From NCBI RefSeq assembly GCF_014898815.1, contig NW_026515543.1:1550001-1614000 (forward strand): DNA of 64,000 nt, read 5' to 3'. The position numbers were made by a program, and so were the translations under genes. The stretch comes from Panonychus citri. Its lineage: Eukaryota > Arthropoda > Arachnida > Trombidiformes > Tetranychidae. Position 1 is the stretch's first letter. Every line of letters starts with the position of its first letter. Under the pieces are notes generated by a model, which was not told the origin of the DNA, ran no database searches, and was given only the letters and a program-made list of their open reading frames with translations. Shown here in pieces: positions 1 through 11,447 of the stretch.

Positions 1-664
1 AGGTTAGTCAACTATTAATATTTTAATCAAATTAATTATTCCTTGAATCTGTAATCAGTAACCACCCAAAACTATTGACCTTATCAATTGTCCATCATTG
101 TTATCCTTGTTTTCCTTAATTTCCTATTTCAGAATTTGTTTTTTTTTCACCTACCGGATATTAGTAAATCAATTATCCAACAATTACAATTTAATGGACA
201 CACACACACACAATTTAATAACCATTACATTCAAAGAACCACAAGAAAATTAATCAATACCAAGTATACATACAAACTATTGACCAATGTTTAGCCAATT
301 CCTTTAGGGTAAGTTAATTATTAATATTTCCAATAATTAATGTGTTGAATTTGGTAAATTTTCAAAGTTCTGATGATGATAATTGAACATAATTAGACTT
401 GATTTCTCAATATTTTTACTTACAAGGTTTAATAATAGGATTAAAGAAATTTCTATTAACCATAATTATAATCATCGATAAGCTTAATTATCAATAAGGA
501 TAAACTGGACATCACATGGAAAAAAATTTTCCTTCAGAAAAAAGTTTATACCAGTTTATTGGTTGACCATTGGTCTTAAAATGAATCGTAATGACGATTA
601 ACCCTCATAATTGTTGGTAAACAATTAGATGAACAAATTACCATCCATATTAAAACTGTTGTAA

Positions 665-685
665 TGTGTGTGTGTGTGTGTGTGT
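665..685. repeat. (TG)n microsatellite
   Basis: About ten perfect TG units, followed by a slightly degenerate TATGTGGTG continuation. Confidence 0.9.
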
Positions 686-3652
686 ATGTGGTGTAATGAT
701 AGGGAATCGAGCAATTAGTTGATTTCAGCAATCAAAAGTCAACATGAGAAGACGATTAGATGATAACCATAACAACATTAATTAAGTTAATTTAGTGTAA
801 TTTAATATTCATATTCTTGTTTTCCTCTTAATCTTCATTCAATTTGTTCAACTGGTCATCATCATCATCATCTAATTGACCAATACTTTCAATTTGGTTA
901 AACTCACGTGGATTAAACTTTAGATATTCAATTGAAATTGATCATTGTAATTTAGACCATTGGATTGAATTGAATTAAGGTGAACAATTAACCAGAAATA
1001 AACCCAATCAAATCATGGTATCTGTTTATAATATAATTGATGAGAATCATTTCTCAATCCTATCAAATTTATTTTTATCCTGTGATAATCAAGTTACCCT
1101 TTGATACCATCTTAATTGTTGATGAGTATTGGTCATCTACATTACTAAACTAACGATATAAGGAAAAGGAAATGATAAAAAAATTCATTTCCTTCCTCAT
1201 TTCAAATTCATTTTTGATATTCTATCAATTATTTTGATATATTAATAAGTAAACAAATTCTAACCTTTTATTGTTTAATATTCATCTTGTTAATCAGTTA
1301 CACGTGAATGAAGCTTATTACATTTGATATTAATTCCATGAAAATCGTAATTTATATTTACGATGTTGAATCATTCAAATTAGAGTCCATGTACCTGCAT
1401 GATAACAGTTGTAGTGTTTCAGATTATAATCCATTAAAATATTTGGAATAAAATAACTATCGAAAGTAGATAAGAGTCAGAGTGTATGCAAGAATCTTCA
1501 TGATAAAATATTAAAGCTCGAATTATGATAATATCGAGGATTAAATGTACAAAATTCTATCTATACTAATATTACTTGAAATTTTTAATTCTCTTTTGAT
1601 AATAGTCAATATTCATATTAATGGATAATCGTGATAAATGAACTCGAAGGAAAAAGTAGTTCGACTTTAGTAAACAGATGATCGTTGAGTATTACTATGA
1701 ATTTGTCGATAAAATTTACGATTCTTAAAGTCGAAATTAGAAAATTATAGTTATGGTTATGGTTCGAGAGAATCGATTTTCCATCTTTATAAGAATAAGA
1801 ATTTCTCATTCAGAACTTTTTTATTCTCGAGTTTTGGTCCAGTTTTCCATAAAATTTTGAAAATCTCGAAACTCTTTAGTCGAAACAAAACTTTCCCACT
1901 AAAAGGTTAGAATTGAATCTCATTGTTTGATTATCGATTAACTTTTATCCGGATTAACCATTGTAATCAGAATTTTGTCCTTTTCTTCACAATTCTATGT
2001 CCATATAATTAGATAGTGTAGCTGATTATATTTCAGATTTTCTTATATTAATATCAATACATATCGTTGAATATCAGATTAGTCTGCTTCCTTAATCAGG
2101 TTTCTATTTTAATTAGTTTATGTTAATTTACTGATTTCCTGTGACTAGAGAGACCAATATTCATCATTGATATCATTATCAAATCACTATTTCCTATCTT
2201 AAATAGTTGATTTATAAATAGCTTCATCAGTGATTAGTCAACTATTAATAATTAAAGTAATAACATTTACTGTTAATATATAATACAATTGATAACTTTG
2301 ATTTTATCACAATTTATTAATATTATAATATTAAATCAGTTGAAGGTCAGAAATCATTGATTATTAGACGTCTAATTGTATTGATTAAGTATTAGTAAAT
2401 TTGAAACAATTCACGTTTTCTTAATCACCCAGATGTCTAATTATATATATAAATAAATTGTTCCAGTAAACTAAATCAAGAGAGTCTGAGAATTGAACTC
2501 AATTGTTTTAACCTAATCAACAATTACTTTTGATCAGACAGACCAAGTTAATTAAAGAAAAGAAAAATATATTTCTCTCTTTGAGTTAATTCAGTTCGAG
2601 AGGAAAAAAGTAATCATTAAATTGTGATTGTTAATTTTTTCCCCGTCTCTTTATAATCTGGATTGAAAGGTGAATCTTTTCTCTGATTATCTGACCAGTG
2701 GTCATCCCGAAAATTGGATTGTTATTAGTGATGGGAAACAATTGCTCTAGTTTTTAGTATGGGAAGACAATCAGCAAATCCCAAGTAATAAAAGTGGTAA
2801 AAAATAATGATAAAAAAAAGAGATGATAAAACTTTTATGATTAGTTAACTAATCATCTGAATGAATCTTGAACAATCAACGGGAAGATTAATCATCTCAT
2901 TTAATTAAAGGTGATCCAGTAAACTGACTATTAAATTAACTCAACAAATTCAAATGAATACTTATCATGTAACTTGTTCAACATTTACATTTACATGAGA
3001 TTAACAAAGTAAATTATGAATTGTTGATTATCATGATTACGATGATTGAACAATTTACATAGAAATTGTTATATTTTTCTCTCACTGACCATTGGCTATT
3101 AATATTATTACTACATCAACAATAACAATCAACTTGAATAATATTATATTACAACAGAAACATTAATAATATCAACTAGATGAAACCATAAGAATCAGAA
3201 TTGTAATTATATCAGTTTGATAAAAAAAAGTATTCCTATCATATATATTATTGTGATTATTAAATCAACAACATTGAGCTGATCAAATTTACAATTGAAT
3301 CAAATTTATTGTAAACAGTTGATAATAATATTATTTATTCACAATTAGCATTAATTTAATTTGTATCAGAAACAAAACAACCTTGAAAAGTGATACGATT
3401 TAACCTTAAATCATTTTAAATCCTGAAAACCAACATGATTAATGATTAACCATTGAAACTGATTTTTGATTAGCTGATCAAAATGATAATTGTGATAATT
3501 TACAAACGATTCATGATTGTTGATTAATGATACACTCATTTTCACTCATGGTGATTGATATTTTATCCCATTGATAACAGTTGAATTTCATCAACATCAT
3601 CGTCAAGAAAATATCACTCATTATACAACAGAGACTCTCATCTTCATCCCTT

Positions 3653-3682
3653 ATCATCATCATCATCATCATCATCATCATA
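3653..3682. repeat. (ATC)n microsatellite
   Basis: About ten CAT/ATC units about 0.45 kb upstream of the receptor start codon. The same trinucleotide recurs across the window and, inside genes, encodes the poly-Ser and poly-His tracts. Confidence 0.85.
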
Positions 3683-4124
3683 AGTATTGGAAGCCATGCT
3701 CAGTTTCATGATAACGATAACTCCCAGTCTTGAACTCTCAGTTATCATCTGACTATCATTCAGTTCAACAGTTTATAATGATCTGTATGTGTTTTATATC
3801 ACAGTTTTTAATACTAGAAAATATAAAACTAAAGTAAAAAGGTAAATCAATTAATCATCAAAAACCATTAGAATCATCATCATCTATTTTTAATCAGTAT
3901 CCATTATCAATTAGGAGTCAATTGTAACTCCATCAAAATAATAATAATCGTCTTCATCCTTATCCTCGTCATCCTCATCATTATCAAATCAGTTGGAGTG
4001 TTATAACTTTGTAATAAACATCAAAAGTCATTTAAGAACCATGAGAATTGTTGATCAACAATTAACCGTTAAAAGTATTGTTCTAGATGATTATTAGTGT
4101 TACAATTGATCATTTTTACTCAAA

Positions 4125-5432
4125 ATGTTTCTAATTGTTGTGTTAATTGTGTTCTCTATGACAGCATTGTCTTCAGAAAATGTTAACCATCATTCACAAT
4201 CAATGGAAATAGTTTCAAGTGATGGTGATTTAGTTAATCCAGACAATAATAGTAATGATGATACAGACAATTTAACAGTTTATTCATCAAATGATAAAAC
4301 TAAATCACCTTATGTACCATATGATCAACGAATTGAAACTTATATGGTTCCTATTATATGTGCCTTTATCTTTTTAATTGGCTCGATAAGCAATGGACTG
4401 ACCATTACAATTATAATTCGTGAGCGACTTTACCTGACCCCTTCTTACCTTTTCATTTTTAACCTTTCACTTGGTGATTTGATAGTTATCCTTGGTACGG
4501 TTCCGTTCGTAGCGACCATATATACCTTTGAATCTTGGCCTTACGGTGAAATTGTTTGCCGTCTAAGTGAATTTATTCGTGATGTATCAGTTTCGGTAAC
4601 CGTTTTCACTCTTACCGTTATGTCATATGATCGGTATAAGGCCACTTTCGCCATTGAACCTCGACCTATTGTTTCAGGAGGTCGTAACCAGCGAACACCC
4701 TTTCACGTTAAACTGTTAAACCTTCGTTATGGTAAAATTGTGGCCGGTATTTGGATTCTATCGTGTTTAATTGGTTTACCAGCGGCAATAAATACCTTTA
4801 TTCTTGAAGTGATAGTTGACCCGGAGAAGACGATTAAAGTTTGTTATCCTTTTCCCGCTCAACTTGGTCCACTTTATCCGAAAATTGTGATCTGGTCTAA
4901 ATTTTTCCTCCTCTATCTTATACCATTGATTGTAATCTGTTTTTGTTACACTTTGATTAGCCTTGAATTACGGCGATATTCAAGTTTAGCCAATTCCCGA
5001 CGAAATGTTGATTCCAATGGTACAACAAGTTCAGCCCTAATGTCCGGCTTTATATTGACCTCAAGTGGGAAGCATCGATTCCGTCGGCGTATTGTGATAA
5101 TATTCGTGGTCGCTTTTGTCATCTGCTTTTTCCCGAATCACGTTTTCCTTTTGTGGTACTATCATTCATCCAGGGAAAATCATTACACAAAATTCTGGCA
5201 CATTTGGCGAATCGTCGGATTCATCTTATCCTTTGCTAATTCTTGCCTTAATCCGTTAATCTTATACTTAACCTCCCAGAGATTTAGATCCAAGACTAAA
5301 AATTTCCTCTCTCTTTGTCTTAATAAACATAATGATGATAATCATCAACATCACCTTCATGATCCACAAGATCAACATCATCATCATCATCATCACAAGT
5401 ATCATCAAAATCATGACCTAAATCAATCTTAA
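4125..5432 (+). CDS. CCHa-R: CCHamide-type neuropeptide receptor (class A GPCR)
   Basis: A 435-residue rhodopsin-family receptor, expected in the plasma membrane to bind a CCHamide-like peptide and signal through a G protein. Seen: a hydrophobic start (1-16) that may be a signal peptide, then a polar N-terminus with N-glycosylation sites. Seven hydrophobic segments follow. Hallmarks are N90 and D118 of helices 1 and 2, a C145/C240 disulfide pair, DRY at 169-171, W210, P267, FxxCFFP at 331-337 and NPLILY at 376-381. The subfamily call rests on the ESWPYGE stretch after helix 2, SEFIRDVSVSVTVFTLT in helix 3, CYPFP in the second extracellular loop and FWHIWRIVGFILSFANSCLNP-like wording in helices 6-7, all characteristic of arthropod CCHamide receptors and their bombesin-receptor relatives. 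The gene is a single exon. Its tail (407-430) is very His-rich. The alternative is another bombesin-like receptor of the same clade. Confidence 0.9.
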   Translation: MFLIVVLIVFSMTALSSENVNHHSQSMEIVSSDGDLVNPDNNSNDDTDNLTVYSSNDKTKSPYVPYDQRIETYMVPIICAFIFLIGSISNGLTITIIIRERLYLTPSYLFIFNLSLGDLIVILGTVPFVATIYTFESWPYGEIVCRLSEFIRDVSVSVTVFTLTVMSYDRYKATFAIEPRPIVSGGRNQRTPFHVKLLNLRYGKIVAGIWILSCLIGLPAAINTFILEVIVDPEKTIKVCYPFPAQLGPLYPKIVIWSKFFLLYLIPLIVICFCYTLISLELRRYSSLANSRRNVDSNGTTSSALMSGFILTSSGKHRFRRRIVIIFVVAFVICFFPNHVFLLWYYHSSRENHYTKFWHIWRIVGFILSFANSCLNPLILYLTSQRFRSKTKNFLSLCLNKHNDDNHQHHLHDPQDQHHHHHHHKYHQNHDLNQS

Positions 5433-8400
5433 CATTGTGATTCTCCGGTGAGAACTTATTAATTTCAATCCCAATACAATAAAATATAATTAATTTGATG
5501 ATAATTAAAAAGAAAACATTTTATTAAAAATGAACATTAAATTTAAAATTAATTTTCTCTCGATATTTTTATTTTGATCCAGTTTATTGATTTAATTCAT
5601 AAATCAAAACCCGATACTTATTTTCATCAACATTTTTACAACCATTACATGATTATATTAATAATTAAATCATTCTTGTCACTGGAAATCAAATTAATCA
5701 TATTTAACATGATTAGCATCTTATCATTAACAATTTGTAATCAAAAGTTTACTTTTCCTTATTGATTTCCCTTGGTAGTTAATTAAATTACCATAAACAT
5801 AATCAACTAAATCCAATTGAATATTAATCAGATATCCTATTGATCATTTGCCTTTTCATCATAACATAATTCAAATTGTAATAAGTATCACTCAACATTC
5901 ATTGATTTATAAATTGCCAGACTAATTGAATTGTTATTCATTATTAATCTAATCATAATTAACTTTTCGTTATAATTATTCATTTAAAATTGATATGAAA
6001 CAATTTTAATTGTTGTATAATTTGCTTGATTTGATATCAGTTAACTTTCAATGTTAATTCATTGACTTTTAATTTGATTCATTGAAATAATTTGTAGCAA
6101 TTTAATCAACAATCAACAATCAATAAATTTTGGAATAAATTAAAAATTAGTCTAAACTTTTTCGTATAATAATCAGTTAATTGTTGTTAACTGAATAACG
6201 ATCAAGGATAAAATTGATTGACTAGATTTGATTGATTAGTCTGGTTAATTGTTTGGAAGAAAAAAAAAATTAAAGAACTAGAACCGAATTAGTTAAATTG
6301 ATCAACCAACTATTAAAGTTAATAAATCACAACGATAATCACAGGCAATTATCAGATCTTACTAATTGTTTAAAGTTATTAAATTGTTAAATTGATTGTG
6401 ATCAGATGATTAGTGAAATACAACAATTAGATTTTACTGAATGAACCGGAAAATAATAGTAATAAATTATCAATTCAATTCATTGATTCTTGTCTCTCCG
6501 ATAATCTTGATCATCAAATTGATCACAATTTATTATCATCATTTTTTTTCATGTCATCAAATTGCTATGACAATTTAAATTGTCAATTCGGGCCGATGAA
6601 CTTGATAGTTGATTAGATGCTTGAACTTTGATAATGAACTTGAATAGGACGAGGATGAATGTCCAATCAACTGGTCACTATACTGACCAGTTGAATAGTT
6701 TGATTTAGACGAAAACAAGAAATTTTTTTCTCCAAGTTTCTAATTACTATCAATAGTAATCAGGTAATTCTGAGCCGTAGTTGATCAATTGATTGTCAAT
6801 TAATGATTAATCTTGTTTAATATATTAGATTACCTAATTTCAAATGATAGTATAAAGTTTCATTCAGATTGATTAGTTAATTGTTAATCAAAAATGAGAT
6901 GCACGGTAACATATCAAGTTAATTGTTGAGTGATTGTCTTTTCGGTTAGTCAATTCACTAACATTGGTTAGTTTGATTATCATTGACTTTCAATTGTAAT
7001 TCACTTTTTGTTGTGTGTGTGTGTTGAAATCAACAATTTCTTAATCATCATGAGACTTTAATTGTTGAGTTAATAATCAAGTTAATTAAACGGCTATTCA
7101 GTTGATAATACTTGAAAAAGTTGATGAAAAGTTTTGAATGAAATGTTTTCCTCGTCATCATTGTTATCATGATGATCCTTTCAGTTGTTATTGTTGTATT
7201 AATTTTCATGATTAACTAAATTGTTGCGTAAATGTCAAGTTATTAAATTAAATTGTTAAGATGAAAGAGTGAAAATATCTTTACACTTTATTATTAACAA
7301 TTTGTTAACAATCAACTAAATACATCAAGTGAAAGTTTTTTAATAAACAAGTAAACTCATTGTTGGTTAAAGTTAATCTTAATCATTGAGACAAATTTCA
7401 TCGGAACAATTAACAAAATTTGATTATAATTAAACTTGAAATTTAAACGTCACAGGTTGATAATTAATTAGCTTAACTGAATGCTTAATTGTCTTGATAT
7501 TTGATTGTTATCGTTTGTTTATGTTGTATAATTTGATTAACATTAAATTGTTACGATAGTTTCCAATTTCATTAGTTAGATTATCACAATTAATTGATTG
7601 TTTACCAACTTGTTTGATTTTCAATGATAATAATACATGAATTTAATGAGCAATTCAGTTGATTGTTAACCAATTATTTGTATAACAATCAAGATTAATC
7701 ATGATTAAGTTAATATTTCAGGCAATTAGAGTTAATTTGATCCAATTCAATAGTATTAGACATAAACAATTACTAAATTGATCAATCTAATTAATGATTA
7801 TCATTATGGTAATTAGGAAAGGTTAATCAATTAAACCCAAAGAGCTAATTGTTTTAATCTAAATGCTCAAAAGTAAATTAAATTCACCTGTTAAATTGAT
7901 TGTTTTTTTGTATCAATTCAACAATTAGCTTTCATCTTGTGATCTAAATTAGTTAGAAGGTAACAATTAACTTAATCATGATTATTACTATTTGCCTAAT
8001 TAGCATATTGATTAATTCAATCAATTTGACCAACTATTGAAAAAATTGGTTAATTATTTACAATTGAAACCTTACTAATTATTTTCCTCAACTGGATTAA
8101 TTAAAAACGAGTACAGTTAATAAAAGTCAACAATCAACTAAAATTGTTCATCGAATCAATTAATTGTAATTAGTAAGGTTTAATTAGAGTTAATTTTGTT
8201 TCTTTATTTACTTTTTCATTGGTATTGATCAAATTTCTCAATAATTGAATTTTAAATTGTTATTTGACCTCAATGGTTGATGATGATTAACCAGCAATTT
8301 ATAAATCACATCAAACTGATAACCCTTGTGATCAAATTTCAATTGAATTAAATCAAAGAGTATATCAAACAATATATACAATTTATTAATTGTTACTCTG

Positions 8401-10033
8401 ATTATTGATCGAAATGATTTTCATCAATTATCTTTGTTAATTGTTTCAGTTTAATCACAATTCAATTTTACAATGAAAAAAATGTGATCACTAATTAATG
8501 ATCATGTTAATCCTTGTAATCAATAATTAGTAGGTAGTAATTAAGTGATTGATTAATGATTAATCAAATGTATCAACTCAATTACATTGAGTATTAGCTT
8601 TAAGATATATAAATAGTTAATTGATAACAATTAATCAATCATCAATGTGAAACTAAATTGATATTCAATTTACAAAAACATCCTGATTATTATAACAATT
8701 AACAAACTGATAACAATTAATTTAACATCTAATTAGTGTTCTGAGTGCAACAATCAAGTCAACTGATTATAGAGTAATAATTGTTGATTAAACCTAAATT
8801 TAGTATGAAAATGTTGAAAGTTACAATTAAGGTTTCAATTGAAAATTAATGAGCAAAAAAAAGTTGATTAAATTGATTGAATCTCTTTCCTGATTTATTG
8901 ATTAAAGGTTAACTCTCAGGTTAATTATTGTTAATTTTGATTATAAGGGAAATAAATTGAATACCACTGTAAGCAAACAATTTAATTGTGTAATCAAATG
9001 TTATTAAATTTGATTACGAAAGGAATTAAAAATAAACTGATTGGTTACAATTAATGAAAGTGGTCACGCAATTGACCATTGATTTACAATTACATGAGTA
9101 AAAATTTAATTTTTTATATAATCGATCTGACAATTAACTGATCCCAGAGGAAAAGGTAATTAAACTGACAATTTAAATGTAACAATTTAGATGTAGACTT
9201 GGAAATCAATCAAGTTAATGATTCAATTAAACGTTGGTGATTACTTGCAATCCTAATTATTATCATTAAGTTAATTTAAATGGTTCAATTTTTAAGTGTT
9301 TACAATTAGCTAAGTGCTCATCTAATAGTAAGTAATTAACTTTGACAATGAAACTTTACCTTTGTAACCCAAATAATTAGTAAATTGTTTTTGCCAAGAA
9401 CAAAGATTTTATTTTAATTTGATTTGATTTGATTGACGAAACTTTGAAATACAATGATTAACTGATTCACAATCAATGGTCATAATATTTTTTCATTGAT
9501 TGTTATGAATTTTTAAAGTCCAAAATTAATTGTGAAGTTAAATTATAAATATTGAATTGAAATCAGTGAGATCGAAAGATTAACAAAAAAAAAACATTTA
9601 CGAAACATAGTTAATTGTTTAAGGAAACAATTAATGGTTAATTTTTGATTTAGATAAACAAGAAATGATCGAGCATTTAAATCACAATAAGAGTGAAAAT
9701 ATTAAACATCCGTTATTGTTAAATATGGAAGGTGGGAAAATATTAGCTACAATTTTATTAATCACAACAGAATTACAATTGTGATTAATTAAATTGTAGC
9801 TATAGATAGAGGAGAAAATAATATCATAAGATGAACAGTTAACAGGGTAAAACATTTCCTTAATTGGTTCATAAATTGTTGAATATTTCAAGATGAAAAT
9901 AGTTTGAACAAATGACAGAATCACAATATATCGTTAGATATTAACTTGATATAAGGTGACAAATTGATTATCAACGAGACTGATGAAACAATTTAATTTT
10001 CCATCCGATAATCGTCCAATGATTAACGATAAA
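5433..10033. other. Gene-free AT-rich intergenic DNA
   Basis: I find no ORF with protein-like complexity, no RNA gene and no clear transposon over about 4.6 kb. Short ORFs at 5574-5765 (+) and 9682-9924 (-) are I/N/Y/F-rich and look like chance. The dominant pattern is dense repetition of TTAATTGT, ACAATTAA and GTTAATT words. One (TG)n run lies near 7013-7023. Confidence 0.55.
5478..5483 (+). terminator. Polyadenylation signal AATAAA for the receptor gene
   Basis: A canonical AATAAA lies 46 bases after the receptor stop codon, in AT-rich 3' flank. Such hexamers are common by chance in this composition, so the call rests on position. Confidence 0.5.
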
Positions 10034-11447
10034 TTAACGATTTCTTGAAGTGGATAATGATATTGAACTTATTTTACTTTCGCCTGTTGTGGGTTTCCTG
10101 GCAAAAGCGGATTCGGTAACCAGGTAGCCGATCAGAATTGCGTAAAGGATGATAAACACGCCGATGAAATTAGCATAAAAAGCAGCGGGAGGTAATTGTG
10201 AATAAGTGGAAGTGCCATTTCTAGTTAGAGGAGGAGAGAGAGAGAGATAAAAAGGTAAATATTGATAAACTAAAATATTGGAAAGAAAACAACAATAACA
10301 AAATAATCAATTAATAATCGATTCCCGTGTTTACTTTTAGTTCAACTCAAGTAAAGACCCAAAGATAATTGAACAATTGGATTTTGTATTAATTTTGAGA
10401 TGATAAAAGAGAAAATATCAAATAAAAAATCACTATTCTACTTGAGCCTCATGTTTTAAAACGTAAACCATGTTGGAAATCAATGGTAACGAGAGTTATC
10501 GTTATCACGATTATCGTTGATTGTTGTTGTTTTCTGTTTGGTGAAAAACAATGAAACACTTACACTGTCAGAGAGAACATTATTTTCTCAGTTAATCCAG
10601 TTAAACAAGTGACTGATGGAGAGAGAGAGAGAGAAGGAGAAAAGGTTAGAAATTGATGGAAACGATGAGAAGAATCAATTTTCATCACTTGAGGTGAAGT
10701 ATATCAATGAGGAAGTTGAGAATTTATTCTAAACTTAGTTCAACTTTTATATTCTTCACAACAATAGATGGATAAAAGATTCCAAGGGTAAGAAAAGTTG
10801 ATTCTAAAATTGAACAACTTCGTTGAAGAAAAGGATACGAAACATGATGCACTCGAATCATGATCGTATTAAGACTCACCCACTGAGATAGCGAATATGA
10901 TTAATCCACCGCGTACATGGAAGGGAAGAGCAATCGCTCGATATGTAGGTTGAATTCCAGGGTAAAGGAAAGCGTACAAACTACCAATCCATTGGAAGAA
11001 ATAAATTGTCGCGGTGAAAATACCAATCCAACTGTGGAGAGAGTAAAAGTTGACAATATGGGCCCGTTGGTGGAAATCAATTACAGCGTAAAGTCCAGTG
11101 GCCGTGAAAACCAGGCAAGCGGCATGAAGAATTGAGTGAATTAATTTAAGCTTGGGCTTATCCAAGGAAGGGAAAAGCCGATAAGAGATAATTGAATTAC
11201 CATAAAGGTAAACCATTCCAATGATTAAGAATAGCGGGTGATAATTAAATTCTGTACTTGGAATAGCCCAACCATAACCACCGAGATATTTATTTGTCCA
11301 TAAGATCGTTAGAACAATTACCAAAATTCCAATCAGGTGAGAAAATAATAGAATAAGTTTAAATGCTCCGGCCGTTATCGGGTATCCATGAGATTCAATC
11401 GATGAAGAATACCCTGTATTCACTGTATTCTCGTGTGATTGTGGCAT
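10034..11447 (-). CDS. CYB561: Cytochrome b561 family transmembrane electron carrier
   Basis: A two-haem, six-helix protein that moves electrons from cytosolic ascorbate across a membrane to monodehydroascorbate or ferric iron. I assemble three exons: 11447-10880, 10612-10564 (49 bp) and 10220-10034, giving 267 residues. All junctions are GT-AG, with matching phases 1 and 2. The four haem-ligand histidines are present: H70 (FNYHPL), H108 (SILHAA), H138 (YSLHSW) and H177 (FHVRGG). The micro-exon supplies TCLTGLTEKIMFSLT, the usual end of helix 5 and its loop, and the last exon supplies the helix-6 segment after YSQLPP. The frame is open upstream of this Met back to a possible acceptor at 11476, so the true start may lie in an earlier exon. 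One option is ATG-A at 12884-12881, which would add MTNTPEELESL. Whether it is the duodenal, lysosomal or chromaffin type cannot be told. Confidence 0.93.

Larger units (their letters stand above)
1..4124. other. Intergenic region upstream of the neuropeptide receptor
   Basis: I see no convincing gene. The stretch is AT-rich and full of short TTAATTGT/ACAATTAA words. It holds a (TG)n run near 665-685, an (ATC)n run near 3653-3682, and a patch at about 1440-1930 that is unusually rich in TCGA compared with its surroundings. Short ORFs near 88-294 (+) and 1618-1809 (-) have AT-driven composition and no recognisable domain. The last few hundred bases probably hold the 5' UTR and promoter of the receptor, but no clear TATA box decides a start. 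Confidence 0.5.
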
